Part shown: positions 8,515 through 17,420 of the stretch, piece after piece
Layout: each line of letters starts with the position of its first letter
Position numbering within the stretch: position 1 is the stretch's first letter
DNA from: Phycisphaerales bacterium UBA2421
Lineage (GTDB): Bacteria > Planctomycetota > Phycisphaerae > Tepidisphaerales > Tepidisphaeraceae
NCBI GenBank assembly: GCA_002343075.1
Contig: DDRH01000036.1
Span: 1-64,000, forward strand
Direction of reading: 5' to 3'
Length of the DNA: 64,000 nt
Notes under the pieces: model-generated
What the model saw: only the letters and a program-made list of their open reading frames with translations
Told to the model about the DNA's origin: nothing
Databases searched by the model: none
Position numbers and translations under genes: made by a program

Positions 8515-10827
8515 CTATTCCCCAGCAAATCCACCGCTGTCGGCTTCCGCGCGCCGGTGCGCGCCTGCGTTAGCGCGATGTTGAAGCACCAGCCCCAGCA
8601 GCAGAAGCGTGCCGGCGGCGATGTTCAGCCATTTTGACGCATCAAAATCGCCACGGCGCCGCTTCATCGTCAGAGGGGTAGTCTGGCTGGGCAGGATGAC
8701 ACCGCCGCCGGTGCTCACCGCCCACTCTTGTAGTGCCGGCAGGTCGATCCCTATTCGGTCAAACTCTTCCGGATATCGACCTGGAATCGCCACGCGGTCG
8801 ATTGTCGTATCGTCATTCAGCACAACTTCCACAATCCGGCCTGCCGGCGACCGTTCCAGGGACGCTGCATATCGCCCCGGCTGCGTCTGTTGGAAGGCTC
8901 CCTCGGAGCCGTCCGCCGCGCGATAGCGCAGCCGCAGGCCGTTCAACGGGCGGTTGCTTTCGGCCGCAATCACTTCGATCACGTCGTCACCCAACTGCCG
9001 CGCTGCCACCGCAAACCGCTCGTCCCGCGCCGCGGCGGCGAAGGCGCCTGCGGTCCGCGATAGCACTTCAGCCGGTGCGTCGAACGCAAACGCAACCACC
9101 CGGCCCGCTCCAACCTGCCACACCGCCGCTGCCGGGGCGACGCGGGTGGTAAAGGTGCCCGCCTGCGTCGCGCCATCACGCAGCCACGTCGGATTATGTT
9201 CCAACGCAGCCAGTTCGTGGCCCGAGAGCTGCGGCCCGAGCGTTGCGCGATCGGCCTGGCGAATCATCGCAGCATTCGATCGCGCCAAAGCCAGCGTTTG
9301 AGCCGCGGTCGACCAGCGCGCCGGGTCATCTTCGGCGACAACGAGGCCGCCTGTACTTTCGATCATGTCCATCACGGCTTTCGCCCGCGATTCAGGCCCG
9401 GTCAGCAGCACGCTCGGACTCACCCTGGCGCGGGCAAACTCGTCGGCGGTGGGCAACTCGGAGTGTGGCAGTTCTCCGTCAGAAATAATCAATACTTCAC
9501 GTGGCAGCGATGCCGAATCATCCAGCAGCGATCGGAGCGCGCCATCAAGATTGGTCGGCCCGCGCGCCTGCGGCGCGGAGAGATCGGCATCGCGCAACTG
9601 GCGAACAGGCCGCGGCTGCGGGAAGCACCACTGCGGCGACTCTGCGAACGTTCCCAGCATCGCCAGATCATCGGGAGGGAGGCGCGATATCGCCGCCCGC
9701 GCCGCGCTCAGCGCTCGGCCGAGCCGGCTCTCACCCTCGGCCATCGAGACCATCGACGCCATCGATCCGCTGGCGTCAACCAGCACCACCCACACCCGCT
9801 GCGGCACCGGTGGGGACGACGCGAGGGGGGAGAGGTCGTCGAGCAGCGTGCCCGTCCATCCGCCGGCGGCAAAGGCGCGCTCACCGCCGTTGATAATCAA
9901 CGCGCCGCCGGCCCGCCTCACATATCCTGCGAGTGAGGCCATTACCGCATCGCTCATTTGCTCCGCGGCAGTCCGGTGCAGCACGATCGACTCAACCCCA
10001 AGCAGCGCACCGGCATCAACCGACGCGGAGGGTGAGACACTGACAAAGCCAGCGGGCGCATCGGGGCCGATCCAGACGCGCACGTTTTTCGATGGTGCCA
10101 CCGCGAGGCTCATTTCGTCATTCTCCGGCCACGCGTCGCCGGGGTCGAGCCGCGCCACGAGCGTATCTGGCGGTTGTGCCATCTGGCGAAAGACGCGCGT
10201 GCCGCGAGGGACGTTCCATCCCTCCCGCTGCCCGCCACGGTGGTTGATCGACAGTTGCCTCGGCTCGCCCCTGTTAACAGTTGTCACATCAACCCTGGTA
10301 CCGCGCAGGCCAAGGTGGGCGACTCTGGCATCCGCAGCGCCGAGCAGCACGTCATCGACGGCGGCGTACACGGGAATCGTTGTCTCGGGCCGACGAAAGT
10401 TGCCGTCGCTAAACAGCAGCACAACATCGGCATCAGTGGGAACCGGCAGTACCGTTCGCGCCGTGCCGACATCAGGCAGCGCCATTTCGTCCGTCACTTG
10501 AACCGTGTCGTCGGCAAAGAACTGCGTCGTATAGCGATGAGGGCCGAGCAATTGTGCCACCCGCTCGCGAAAGCTCGTGCGATAGCCCGCTGTGCGCGTA
10601 CTCGGCGACAGATCGACCATCACGATTACGCGCAGTGGCCGGGGCCAAGAAATCGTCGCGTTCACAGAGGCCAGCACCAGCAGCGCCGCAGCGGCGATGA
10701 GGGCTACCCGGGCCGATCGTCGCCACCCGCGCAGCCGGATTGCGCCGACAATCGCACCCGCTCCAAGCAGCGTGGTCAACCAGAATAGAGGTGTGTTGTA
10801 TGAACAATCGAAGGTCACTCTAGTCAC
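8515..10827 (-). CDS. Membrane-anchored VWA-domain protein with GATase-like segment
   Basis: A 770-residue protein. Two membrane helices lie near residues 12-30 and 40-57, then a degenerate VWA-like start (VIVMVDLSPS). A middle part (VESIVLHRT... GGALIINGG) resembles the class I glutamine-amidotransferase-like domain often found in such proteins but lacks an obvious catalytic triad. A full VWA domain starts near residue 345 with the MIDAS motif 'DASGSM'. A last helix lies near residue 735. Such proteins are common next to MoxR/Bat-type operons in Planctomycetes; none is seen here. Role unknown, probably extracytoplasmic metal-dependent protein binding. Confidence 0.8.
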   Translation of the reverse strand: MTRVTFDCSYNTPLFWLTTLLGAGAIVGAIRLRGWRRSARVALIAAAALLVLASVNATISWPRPLRVIVMVDLSPSTRTAGYRTSFRERVAQLLGPHRYTTQFFADDTVQVTDEMALPDVGTARTVLPVPTDADVVLLFSDGNFRRPETTIPVYAAVDDVLLGAADARVAHLGLRGTRVDVTTVNRGEPRQLSINHRGGQREGWNVPRGTRVFRQMAQPPDTLVARLDPGDAWPENDEMSLAVAPSKNVRVWIGPDAPAGFVSVSPSASVDAGALLGVESIVLHRTAAEQMSDAVMASLAGYVRRAGGALIINGGERAFAAGGWTGTLLDDLSPLASSPPVPQRVWVVLVDASGSMASMVSMAEGESRLGRALSAARAAISRLPPDDLAMLGTFAESPQWCFPQPRPVRQLRDADLSAPQARGPTNLDGALRSLLDDSASLPREVLIISDGELPHSELPTADEFARARVSPSVLLTGPESRAKAVMDMIESTGGLVVAEDDPARWSTAAQTLALARSNAAMIRQADRATLGPQLSGHELAALEHNPTWLRDGATQAGTFTTRVAPAAAVWQVGAGRVVAFAFDAPAEVLSRTAGAFAAAARDERFAVAARQLGDDVIEVIAAESNRPLNGLRLRYRAADGSEGAFQQTQPGRYAASLERSPAGRIVEVVLNDDTTIDRVAIPGRYPEEFDRIGIDLPALQEWAVSTGGGVILPSQTTPLTMKRRRGDFDASKWLNIAAGTLLLLGLVLQHRANAGAHRRAEADSGGFAGE

Positions 10828-10965
10828 ACTTCCGAGTATTTCCGCCGGCTGACGGGTCGCCGTTGCGCTCGATCATCTTACCGGCGGGCGCAACCGCACG
10901 GTGACGGCGGCTAGGTGGTGAACGCCGCAACCTGTTGATACCATCGCGGCAGTGAGAAACGAAGC

Positions 10966-11502
10966 ATGAGAGAGCAGATTCGATCAACCACAATTCTATC
11001 CGTCCGCCGCGATGGTGCCGTAGCGCTCGGGGGCGATGGTCAGGTGACCATTGGCAACACCGTCGCCAAGCAGGACGCCGTCAAGATTCGCAAGCTCAGC
11101 GGGGGAAAGGTGCTCGCCGGGTTTGCCGGCAGCGCCGCGGACGCGTTTGCACTGATCGAGCGGTTTGAGAAAAAGCTGGGTGAGCATCCTGATAATCTAC
11201 GTCGCGCGGCGATCGAACTGGCCAAAGATTGGCGCACCGATCGCATGCTCCGCCGTCTGGAGGCGATGCTTGTCGTCGCCGACAGCCAGTGTTCCCTGAT
11301 TGTGGGCGGCGGGGGAGATGTGATCGAGCCGAGCGACGGCATCGCCGCCATCGGCTCCGGCGGGGCGTTTGCGGCATCGGCGGCCAAGGCGCTTCTCGCC
11401 CACTCCCCGCTCGCCGCCAGTGCAATCGTCGAAGCATCACTTCGCATAGCCGGAGAAGTTTGCATTTATACGAATCAGCAGATCAAGGTGGAAACGCTGT
11501 GA
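10966..11502 (+). CDS. hslV: ATP-dependent protease peptidase subunit HslV (ClpQ)
   Basis: A 178-residue threonine protease of the proteasome beta family. After the short propeptide MREQIRS, the mature N-terminus '[10 protein letters not shown]' supplies the catalytic Thr, and '[10 protein letters not shown]' follows as in HslV; '[14 protein letters not shown]' is also diagnostic. It forms a double hexamer capped by HslU and degrades unfolded proteins in the cytoplasm. The stop overlaps the GTG start of hslU by four bases. No strong promoter was recognised in the 138 bases separating it from the divergent VWA gene. Confidence 0.96.
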   Translation: MREQIRSTTILSVRRDGAVALGGDGQVTIGNTVAKQDAVKIRKLSGGKVLAGFAGSAADAFALIERFEKKLGEHPDNLRRAAIELAKDWRTDRMLRRLEAMLVVADSQCSLIVGGGGDVIEPSDGIAAIGSGGAFAASAAKALLAHSPLAASAIVEASLRIAGEVCIYTNQQIKVETL

Positions 11503-12842
11503 AGGAACTAACGCCTCGCGAGATTGTCGCCGAACTGGATAAATTCATCGTCGGCCAGGCTGATGCCAAGCGCGCCGTAGCGGTCGCCGTGCGCAACCGC
11601 TGGCGCAGGCAGCAGTTGCCGGAGGAGGTGCGCAAGGATGTATCCCCCAAGAACATTCTCATGATCGGCCCGACGGGCGTCGGTAAGACCGAAATCGCCC
11701 GGCGGCTGGCGACGCTTGTCAATGCGCCATTTACCAAGGTGGAAGCGACCAAGTTCACCGAAGTGGGTTATCACGGCCGGGACGTTGATTCGATCATTCG
11801 TGATCTGCTTGACTCGGCCATTCAGCTCGTTCAGGCAGAAATGCAGGAAACCGTGAAGGCCCGGGCCGCCGAGTCTGTGGATGATCGCCTGCTCGATCTG
11901 TTGCTGCCATCGACGCCGAAGCGCACCCGGCGCCGCGACGACGACGACGCGCCGGAAGAAGATTCTCGCGAAAGCACGCGCGAAAAGCTTCGAGCACAAC
12001 TCGTCGCGGGCAAGCTCGAAGATCGCACCGTCGAGCTGACGATCGAGACCAAGGCCAGCGTCATCGGCATGCTCGGCCCGGCGGGAATGCAGATGGATGT
12101 GGATATGGAATCGATGTTCGAGAAGATTCTGCCCACGCAGCGGAACACCCGCAAACTCACCGTTGCCGAGGCGCGAAAGGTGCTCCTCGGGCAGGAATCG
12201 GAGAAGCTGATCGATAAAGACAAGACGCACGCCACCGCGATCGAACGCGTCGAACAAAGTGGGATCGTGTTTCTCGACGAAATCGACAAGGTAGCAGGCA
12301 GCGGAAAGGATCAAGGCCCCGACGTCAGCCGCCAGGGGGTGCAGCGAGACTTGCTGCCGATTGTGGAGGGTTCGACGGTGATGACCAAGTACGGCGCGGT
12401 CAAGACAGACCATATCCTTTTCATCGCCGCGGGCGCGTTTCATGTGAGCAAGCCGAGCGACCTGATGCCCGAATTGCAGGGGCGGTTTCCGATTCGGGTG
12501 GAGTTGAATGATCTTGGCAAGGCCGATTTCGTCCGCATTCTCACCGAACCCAGAAACAGCCTGGTGCGTCAAACGATTGATTTGTTAGGCACCGAGGGGC
12601 TGGCGCTGGAGTTTACAGCCGATGCGGTCGACCTCATGGCCCAGACCGCGTTCGACGTTAATCGGCGCACGCAGAATATTGGAGCACGTCGGCTGTATAC
12701 CATTCTGGAGAGAGTTACGGAAAGCATCAGTTTTGATGCGCCCGATGCGAAGCAGAAGAAGATCAAGATCGACGCAGGCTATGTAAAACAGCGGCTGGCG
12801 GAGGTGCTTAAGGATGAAGATCTGAGCCAGTTCATCCTGTAG
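11499..12842 (+). CDS. hslU: HslU AAA+ ATPase (ClpY)
   Basis: A 447-residue unfoldase that feeds substrates to HslV. It starts '[19 protein letters not shown]' after GTG, with Walker A 'GPTGVGKT' near residue 57, the '[14 protein letters not shown]' pore-region block, a charged I-domain insertion ([12 protein letters not shown]), Walker B '[10 protein letters not shown]', and a C-terminal tail EDLSQFIL which in this family inserts into HslV. The GTG overlaps the hslV stop, so I reject the longer frame that opens at 11229. Length is normal for HslU. Confidence 0.96.
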   Translation: MKELTPREIVAELDKFIVGQADAKRAVAVAVRNRWRRQQLPEEVRKDVSPKNILMIGPTGVGKTEIARRLATLVNAPFTKVEATKFTEVGYHGRDVDSIIRDLLDSAIQLVQAEMQETVKARAAESVDDRLLDLLLPSTPKRTRRRDDDDAPEEDSRESTREKLRAQLVAGKLEDRTVELTIETKASVIGMLGPAGMQMDVDMESMFEKILPTQRNTRKLTVAEARKVLLGQESEKLIDKDKTHATAIERVEQSGIVFLDEIDKVAGSGKDQGPDVSRQGVQRDLLPIVEGSTVMTKYGAVKTDHILFIAAGAFHVSKPSDLMPELQGRFPIRVELNDLGKADFVRILTEPRNSLVRQTIDLLGTEGLALEFTADAVDLMAQTAFDVNRRTQNIGARRLYTILERVTESISFDAPDAKQKKIKIDAGYVKQRLAEVLKDEDLSQFIL

Positions 12843-12917
12843 TCCTGTAGTCCGCGCGCTGACCGCGATCCGTCGGCGGTATACTGCGGCCGCTGTGCGA
12901 GTCATGTTGGAGATGTG

Positions 12918-13067
12918 GTGAAACACCGTAAAGCTTTCTGGTTCTTTGCCAACGTCACGATGCTCGCGGTCGTCATCGCGATTGCGTGGGCCACGCTGCT
13001 CCCGGCAATCTGGGGACCCAGCGACGACTCCCGCGATCGACGGGCACGCAATGCGCAGCGAAGATAG
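12918..13067 (+). CDS. Small single-span membrane protein (49 aa)
   Basis: A short frame starting with GTG at 12918, preceded by GGAG at 12909-12912, encodes VKHRKAFWFFANVT followed by a hydrophobic helix (MLAVVIAIAWATLLPAIW) and a basic tail ending RRARNAQRR. The charge pattern suggests a small inner-membrane peptide. It begins 75 bases after hslU in the same direction, with TATACT at 12880-12885 as a possible -10 box. I recognise no family; the frame, ribosome site and clear membrane helix are the only support. Confidence 0.5.
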   Translation: MKHRKAFWFFANVTMLAVVIAIAWATLLPAIWGPSDDSRDRRARNAQRR

Positions 13068-13393
13068 CCCGCATCGCAGGCCCCAATCATACGACAGGGT
13101 GGGTAGGGCATGTCGGGCCAACCCGATTCTCTTTCGCGTCAAGAAAAATGGCCGGCGCTGCGCTTTTCGTTCACTGCCGGCGCAACGCGGGGGGTAGAGG
13201 GAAAGGATGAATGGTGAATTATGCATGATGAATGGGGGAGGACGCTGCGCGCTTTGCCTGGGTGCCCTGAAATGCCCGGAAATGCCCGATTTTCTAAAAT
13301 GCGTTTTACTACTTAACTCGGTGCAGCGTTCTTAACGGTGTCTCGACTGTAAATGTATTCTAGAAAATAACTTACGAGAACCAGCGATGCGGT
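13068..13393. other. Intergenic region, no gene seen
   Basis: No convincing coding frame. It holds a tandem pair of the ten-mer GAAATGCCCG at about 13268-13287 and a loose GATGAATGG repeat near 13206-13235, then an A/T-richer stretch to 13393 downstream of the convergent DUF4091 gene. No clear terminator hairpin was found. Confidence 0.5.
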
Positions 13394-16300
13394 TTAACGC
13401 GTGTTGGCGTTCATACCCGGGCCGGCGTCGTCGCGGAGGAGGATGATGCCGGTGAACGCATCATCGCGGCCGAAATCGATCGGGCCTGCCCAACTGCTGC
13501 TTTCGCCGGTGGTGGACTTATGTTGCGAGAAATTAAAACGGAGCATGCTCGGAAGCCTCGGCCGGCCATCGGGGCCGATCTGTTTCGACGCGTCCATGAT
13601 CGCATTCCACGGGATGGCAACTTCGCCACGCCATTCCGTGCCGTCGATGCGGGCCTGGTAGCGAATGCCTGCTCCCTCGAACGCCTGCCACGGATTGATC
13701 GCCAGCTTTGGATCGATCTTTCGCTCGATCCAAAGCGAACCGTTCGACTTGCAGACGACGTGCAAAACAGGCCCGGGGGTGTTGTCGGCGTAGACTGGCT
13801 GAATCAGCAACTGGCACAGATCTTCACCCCATGCCCGGCGGAACTGGTAGTTGACGAAATTTCTGACTTTTCGCTCGCTTGCATTGGGCAAGCCGGCCAC
13901 CTTGAACGCGACATAAAACCGCTCGTCGCTCCAACTGCTGTATACCCCGCTCGGGGTCGATGCCGGTTCGATCACGCCGGCCTGAAGCGCGGGGCGATTG
14001 AACATTTGTACGAGAGGCCTGTCTTCGGTGAGTGCATCTTCGCCGGTCCAATCGTCGAGGTCGCCGTTGATGTTAATGGGCCGCTGCCGCCGATCGCTGA
14101 CGGCAACGGGGAGTTGCAGCTTGATCGGCGTGCTTTCGTTGGTGAAGCCATTGATGAACGTCAGTTCGACCGGCGTCTGCGACTTCGCCGGGGCGGCGGT
14201 CGGGTCGATTCGAGCTTCCACAGTAAACCGCCGGACGTTGTAGGTCGCGAGCGCGGGAATGCTGATCGGCTTCGGGCTGAACTCGGAACCAGGATAGGCG
14301 GCGGTCCATTGCAGCGTGTTTTGGTCGGGCCGGGAATCGGAGGCGTTATAGATGTCGATGCCCAGCCGGAGGTTGACCCAGTTCTGTCCCAGGCCGGCTT
14401 GCGTGTCGCGCGTCCACTGTGTCACCCGACCCGTGAGCACGGGCCGTTCCTGTGGTGTGCTCCAGCGGAGCATGCGCATGTTGATTTCGGTTTCGCGTTT
14501 GGAATCGAGCGGCACGCCGGGATCGCGCAGCAGGATATTGTCGGCGATAAGTTGGCGCGCTTCCCGCCACGCGCCCGGGTTGGCGGTGCCGCACATGAGG
14601 GCGTACGTCGGATCTTGTTCCTGGTTCGGCTGAATCTCTACGGGCTTGGTGATGAGCCGGGCCACGAGATAGGCATTGATTGTCTGACCGCGCTGTCGCG
14701 CAAGCCAGAGATATTCATAGTCCTGCTGCGCATTGCGCAGCCATTTGAGTTGGACGGTGGGAATTGGGTCATCGACTCCAAACCAGCTGCCGGGGTAGAA
14801 CCAGACCAGTTCATTCGGGTCGGCAGGCTCGGACGGCTGGTTTGCGCGCGGCAGTACGCCGGGCCACTGGATCAAAGTCGCATTTCGAAGAAACGACAGC
14901 CACGCCCAAAGCCGGACGTCATACTCATCGCCGCCGGCACCGACGTAGGGCGTTACGCCGCTTGATGCGGCGTCGGTCAGATCGGCTTTCAACCAAAGGG
15001 CTGGCCGTTTCACTTCAGTCGGAAGCCGTTGCACGGGCGACGAAAACACCAACTGCGGTGCCGCTGCGATCACACGCTGGACGTTCTCGGGCGCGATCAT
15101 CATCTCACGACCGCCGCGAGATAGCTGCAACTGATCCTCCTGCAACGGCAATCGCACGCGCATTCGCGGGTGGAGCGATAGTAGTTGCTGCGCGTCCACG
15201 GAGAAGGACAAGCTCTGGTCGGTCGAAGCTCGACCCGTCACCTCCGGCCCGATGGGCGCGGCTGAACGGGTCATCCAGTCCATTTGATCAAAGTGCGCTG
15301 CCGCCTGCGAAAGGTACTCGCCGCGCGACTCGGGAAGGTAGGTGTAGAAATAGTCGATGATGGGCAACGGCCAGAAGCCGAGTGGGACTTTGTCGGGAAA
15401 AATGTCTCCCTTTAGCCATGGGGAAACGAGCCGATCATAGGCGTCCCAGACAATCTCGGGCGGCTTTCCCGCCGGCCATTTGACGATCGGCTGCAGGCGG
15501 GAAAACGTCAGCGTCATTCGGTGCTGCTGGGCGAGCGATACGAGCCTGTCGAGCGTTTCGATCGGCCGCTTAAAATCGGGATCGTTGCGATCGAGTCGAT
15601 TGGCGCGCACCGCCTCAAAGCGGTCGGGAAAGAGGCGAAGCAGGTCTTCCCATTCAACCTGCCCCGCCATGAGAAGGTGTCGCTCATCAGGAAGGACGAA
15701 ATCGTGCACAGTGACCGATACCGGCACTGAGGAAAGGGCCGAGGTCGAGCCGCTGTCGATTACTTCGACCGACGCGCGATAGGTGCCGGGCGGGGTTTGC
15801 GGCGGGATCTTGAGATCAAACCACACGAGCACCGGTTGGCCAGTGCCCTCGGCGCGGGCGGCGGGATTTGTTGGCTGCTGTGGGTCGCGAAGCGTCGCGA
15901 GGTTGATCCGGCCATTATCGTTTGAAAGCGGCAGCAGCGCGCGCGGCAGGGTGGTCTGGTCGCCGGGCATGCCGGTGTGGCGAACGAAGCCGGCGCGGTT
16001 GACGTCGATCGGCATCGAAAGGATCTGGTAGACGACGAGATTGTCAGCCGGGATGTTGTTGCCGGCGTTGGCGAGTTGCGTCAGCCGGAGCGTCAGCGCG
16101 CGTCGGTTGGTCGATTTTGGGATGGTGCTGATCTGAATGGCGAAGCTGGCGGTTTCATTCTTGGCCACCGCCAGCTGAATCTGAGATTGCTGTGTGACAG
16201 GTGCCGTCGGCGTGTTGAGGTTGACGGCGCGAACCCGAGGCCCGTCGGTCGTCCGGTCGATGGGGCCGGAAGGCTGATTTGGGACGGATTGGGCCGAGGG

Positions 16301-16501
16301 TGAGTGGGCTGGAGAGGCTTGGTTGGGTGAGGCCTGGTTTGGGCGGAGAGAACTGTCTCGACCCGCTGAAGATCGGTCGGCCGAAGGTTCGATTGGCCGG
16401 GTGATGTCCGGCCCGCACCCGCCGACGAGAGCGAGAAGGGTGAGGCGCAAGATGATGATACTGCGACACTTAGCCACGGTTCCGCCGGGAGGTTTGATCA
16501 T
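13394..16501 (-). CDS. DUF4091 glycoside-hydrolase-like lipoprotein with CBM9-like C-terminus
   Basis: A protein of about 1035 residues. The N-terminus has a signal peptide ending in a lipobox (LLALVGGC), then a Ser/Pro/Gln-rich linker. The centre has features of DUF4091 ('YDVRLWAWLSFLRNATLIQW', 'ELVWFYPGSWFGVDDPIPTVQLKWLRNAQQDYEYLWLA'-type blocks), a domain associated with glycoside-hydrolase-like folds. The last ~200 residues begin 'ININGDLDDWTGEDAL' and resemble the CBM9-like domain of sugar-binding proteins. It is probably anchored on the periplasmic or outer surface and involved in glycan binding or breakdown; substrate unknown. I chose the ATG at 16501, with TTG at 16513 as the alternative. 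Confidence 0.8.
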   Translation of the reverse strand: MIKPPGGTVAKCRSIIILRLTLLALVGGCGPDITRPIEPSADRSSAGRDSSLRPNQASPNQASPAHSPSAQSVPNQPSGPIDRTTDGPRVRAVNLNTPTAPVTQQSQIQLAVAKNETASFAIQISTIPKSTNRRALTLRLTQLANAGNNIPADNLVVYQILSMPIDVNRAGFVRHTGMPGDQTTLPRALLPLSNDNGRINLATLRDPQQPTNPAARAEGTGQPVLVWFDLKIPPQTPPGTYRASVEVIDSGSTSALSSVPVSVTVHDFVLPDERHLLMAGQVEWEDLLRLFPDRFEAVRANRLDRNDPDFKRPIETLDRLVSLAQQHRMTLTFSRLQPIVKWPAGKPPEIVWDAYDRLVSPWLKGDIFPDKVPLGFWPLPIIDYFYTYLPESRGEYLSQAAAHFDQMDWMTRSAAPIGPEVTGRASTDQSLSFSVDAQQLLSLHPRMRVRLPLQEDQLQLSRGGREMMIAPENVQRVIAAAPQLVFSSPVQRLPTEVKRPALWLKADLTDAASSGVTPYVGAGGDEYDVRLWAWLSFLRNATLIQWPGVLPRANQPSEPADPNELVWFYPGSWFGVDDPIPTVQLKWLRNAQQDYEYLWLARQRGQTINAYLVARLITKPVEIQPNQEQDPTYALMCGTANPGAWREARQLIADNILLRDPGVPLDSKRETEINMRMLRWSTPQERPVLTGRVTQWTRDTQAGLGQNWVNLRLGIDIYNASDSRPDQNTLQWTAAYPGSEFSPKPISIPALATYNVRRFTVEARIDPTAAPAKSQTPVELTFINGFTNESTPIKLQLPVAVSDRRQRPININGDLDDWTGEDALTEDRPLVQMFNRPALQAGVIEPASTPSGVYSSWSDERFYVAFKVAGLPNASERKVRNFVNYQFRRAWGEDLCQLLIQPVYADNTPGPVLHVVCKSNGSLWIERKIDPKLAINPWQAFEGAGIRYQARIDGTEWRGEVAIPWNAIMDASKQIGPDGRPRLPSMLRFNFSQHKSTTGESSSWAGPIDFGRDDAFTGIILLRDDAGPGMNANTR

Positions 16502-16715
16502 GTTGCGATCCAAAGGTGCTGAATTCGTATGCAGCGAATGGCCAATTGCCGTGTTCGTAAACAGATCGGTTAGCAGGACTTTAAACCGACACGAGCAAAA
16601 AACTGATTTACCTAAATTAACCCGAGTGCCATTTTACCCGATTTCATTGATGCATCGGGCAATTGTGTCCGGGCCGAACAGAGAAATGAGTCCTCTTGGC
16701 GGAGGAAGCAAACTC

Positions 16716-16731
16716 TGGCACGACGTTTGTA
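16716..16731 (+). promoter_or_regulatory. Sigma-54 (-24/-12) promoter
   Basis: TGGCACG-N4-TTGTA, with GG at 16717-16718 and the -12 G at 16729, exactly ten bases apart as in RpoN promoters. Only the C of the -12 GC is replaced by T. The predicted start lies near 16741, giving a short leader with AGG at 16745-16747 before the ATG at 16757. Confidence 0.65.
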
Positions 16732-16756
16732 ATAGTGATTCACGAGGACGCAAGTC

Positions 16757-17098
16757 ATGGTCAACATTCGAGAAGACGGCCGGATCGAGTTTAAGTTCTA
16801 CCGGCCAAACGCGTCCGATGTTCGGGTTGCCGGAGATTTCGACAAGTGGGCCGGTCGAACCGCCATGCGGAGTGCGGGTCGGGGCTGGTGGATTCTCGAC
16901 GCCGAGCTGCCGCCGGGTGAGTATCGGTTTTGTTACCGGGCCGACGGCCAGAAGTATGCCGACTACGCCGCGTTTGGCGTGGAAGCCACCGTTGACGGCT
17001 GGAATAGTGTGCTCATCGTTCCCGAGTTTGAAGCAACAGCTATGCAGATTGAAGACCAAACAGAACAATCGCTCGAACCCGTTCGCATCGCCGCATAA
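16757..17098 (+). CDS. Stand-alone CBM48/glycogen-binding (E-set) domain protein
   Basis: A 113-residue cytoplasmic protein made almost entirely of one early-set domain: 'IEFKFYRPNASDVRVAGDFDKWAG' followed by 'GWWILDAELPPGEYRFCYRADGQKYAD', the pattern of CBM48 domains in branching enzymes and AMPK beta subunits. It probably binds alpha-glucan or acts as a regulatory partner, with no catalytic domain of its own. A near-consensus sigma-54 promoter lies 26 bases upstream of the start and a strong terminator lies 54 bases after the stop, so it is likely a single-gene, tightly regulated unit. Confidence 0.8.
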   Translation: MVNIREDGRIEFKFYRPNASDVRVAGDFDKWAGRTAMRSAGRGWWILDAELPPGEYRFCYRADGQKYADYAAFGVEATVDGWNSVLIVPEFEATAMQIEDQTEQSLEPVRIAA

Positions 17099-17420
17099 GC
17101 GTCGTCGCCGTTCGCAGGTTTTGAGTAACAAGCCTCGTTTCCTCCTCCGCCAGGCCGCACGGAAATTACCCTCCACCGTGCGGCCTTTTTTTGCGCGCAG
17201 TGCGAGGCAAAAACCAGTTCTAACTTGCGACCCTGCCGGGAGATCATGGCAGAATTGCTCCAACCAAATCCCCAAGACCTATAATGGGTTGGCGTGTTGG
17301 CGTCTGACGGTGCATTGCTTGACTGAAAAATGGCACTCGGTTACGGTCAAATCTCGCGGAAGTAGTTGTCCGATCCGGGCTTGCGTGGGGCGCCGGACCG
17401 GAGCACGGAGATGCACCAAG
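17099..17420. other. Intergenic region between CBM48-like gene and secreted protein gene
   Basis: Besides the terminator at 17153-17192, it holds a TATAAT at 17280-17285 that may serve the gene at 17421, although no -35 box sits at standard spacing (the nearest is a weak TTGCTC 19 bases upstream). An open frame spans the region in continuity with the downstream gene, but it overlaps the terminator and the CBM48 gene, and I do not consider it coding. Confidence 0.5.
17153..17192 (+). terminator. Rho-independent terminator
   Basis: A perfect ten-base-pair stem, GGCCGCACGG (17153-17162) with CCGTGCGGCC (17176-17185), a 13-base loop, and seven T residues at 17186-17192. It ends the transcript of the CBM48-like gene. 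Confidence 0.92.

Noticed and set aside
9365..10501. 378-codon antisense frame inside the VWA gene.
   Set aside because: Low-complexity Ser/Arg/Ala-rich translation, a typical antisense artefact at high GC.
8515..10827. Possible functional glutamine amidotransferase domain in the VWA protein.
   Set aside because: No Cys-His-Glu triad seen; it is called only as GATase-like.
13520..14965. 481-codon antisense frame inside the DUF4091 gene.
   Set aside because: Composition is that of a shadow of the high-GC minus-strand gene; no domain is recognisable.
16323..17420. Long open frame upstream of and continuous with the gene at 17421.
   Set aside because: It covers the CBM48-like gene, its promoter and its terminator; the signal peptide and ribosome site at 17421 mark the real start.
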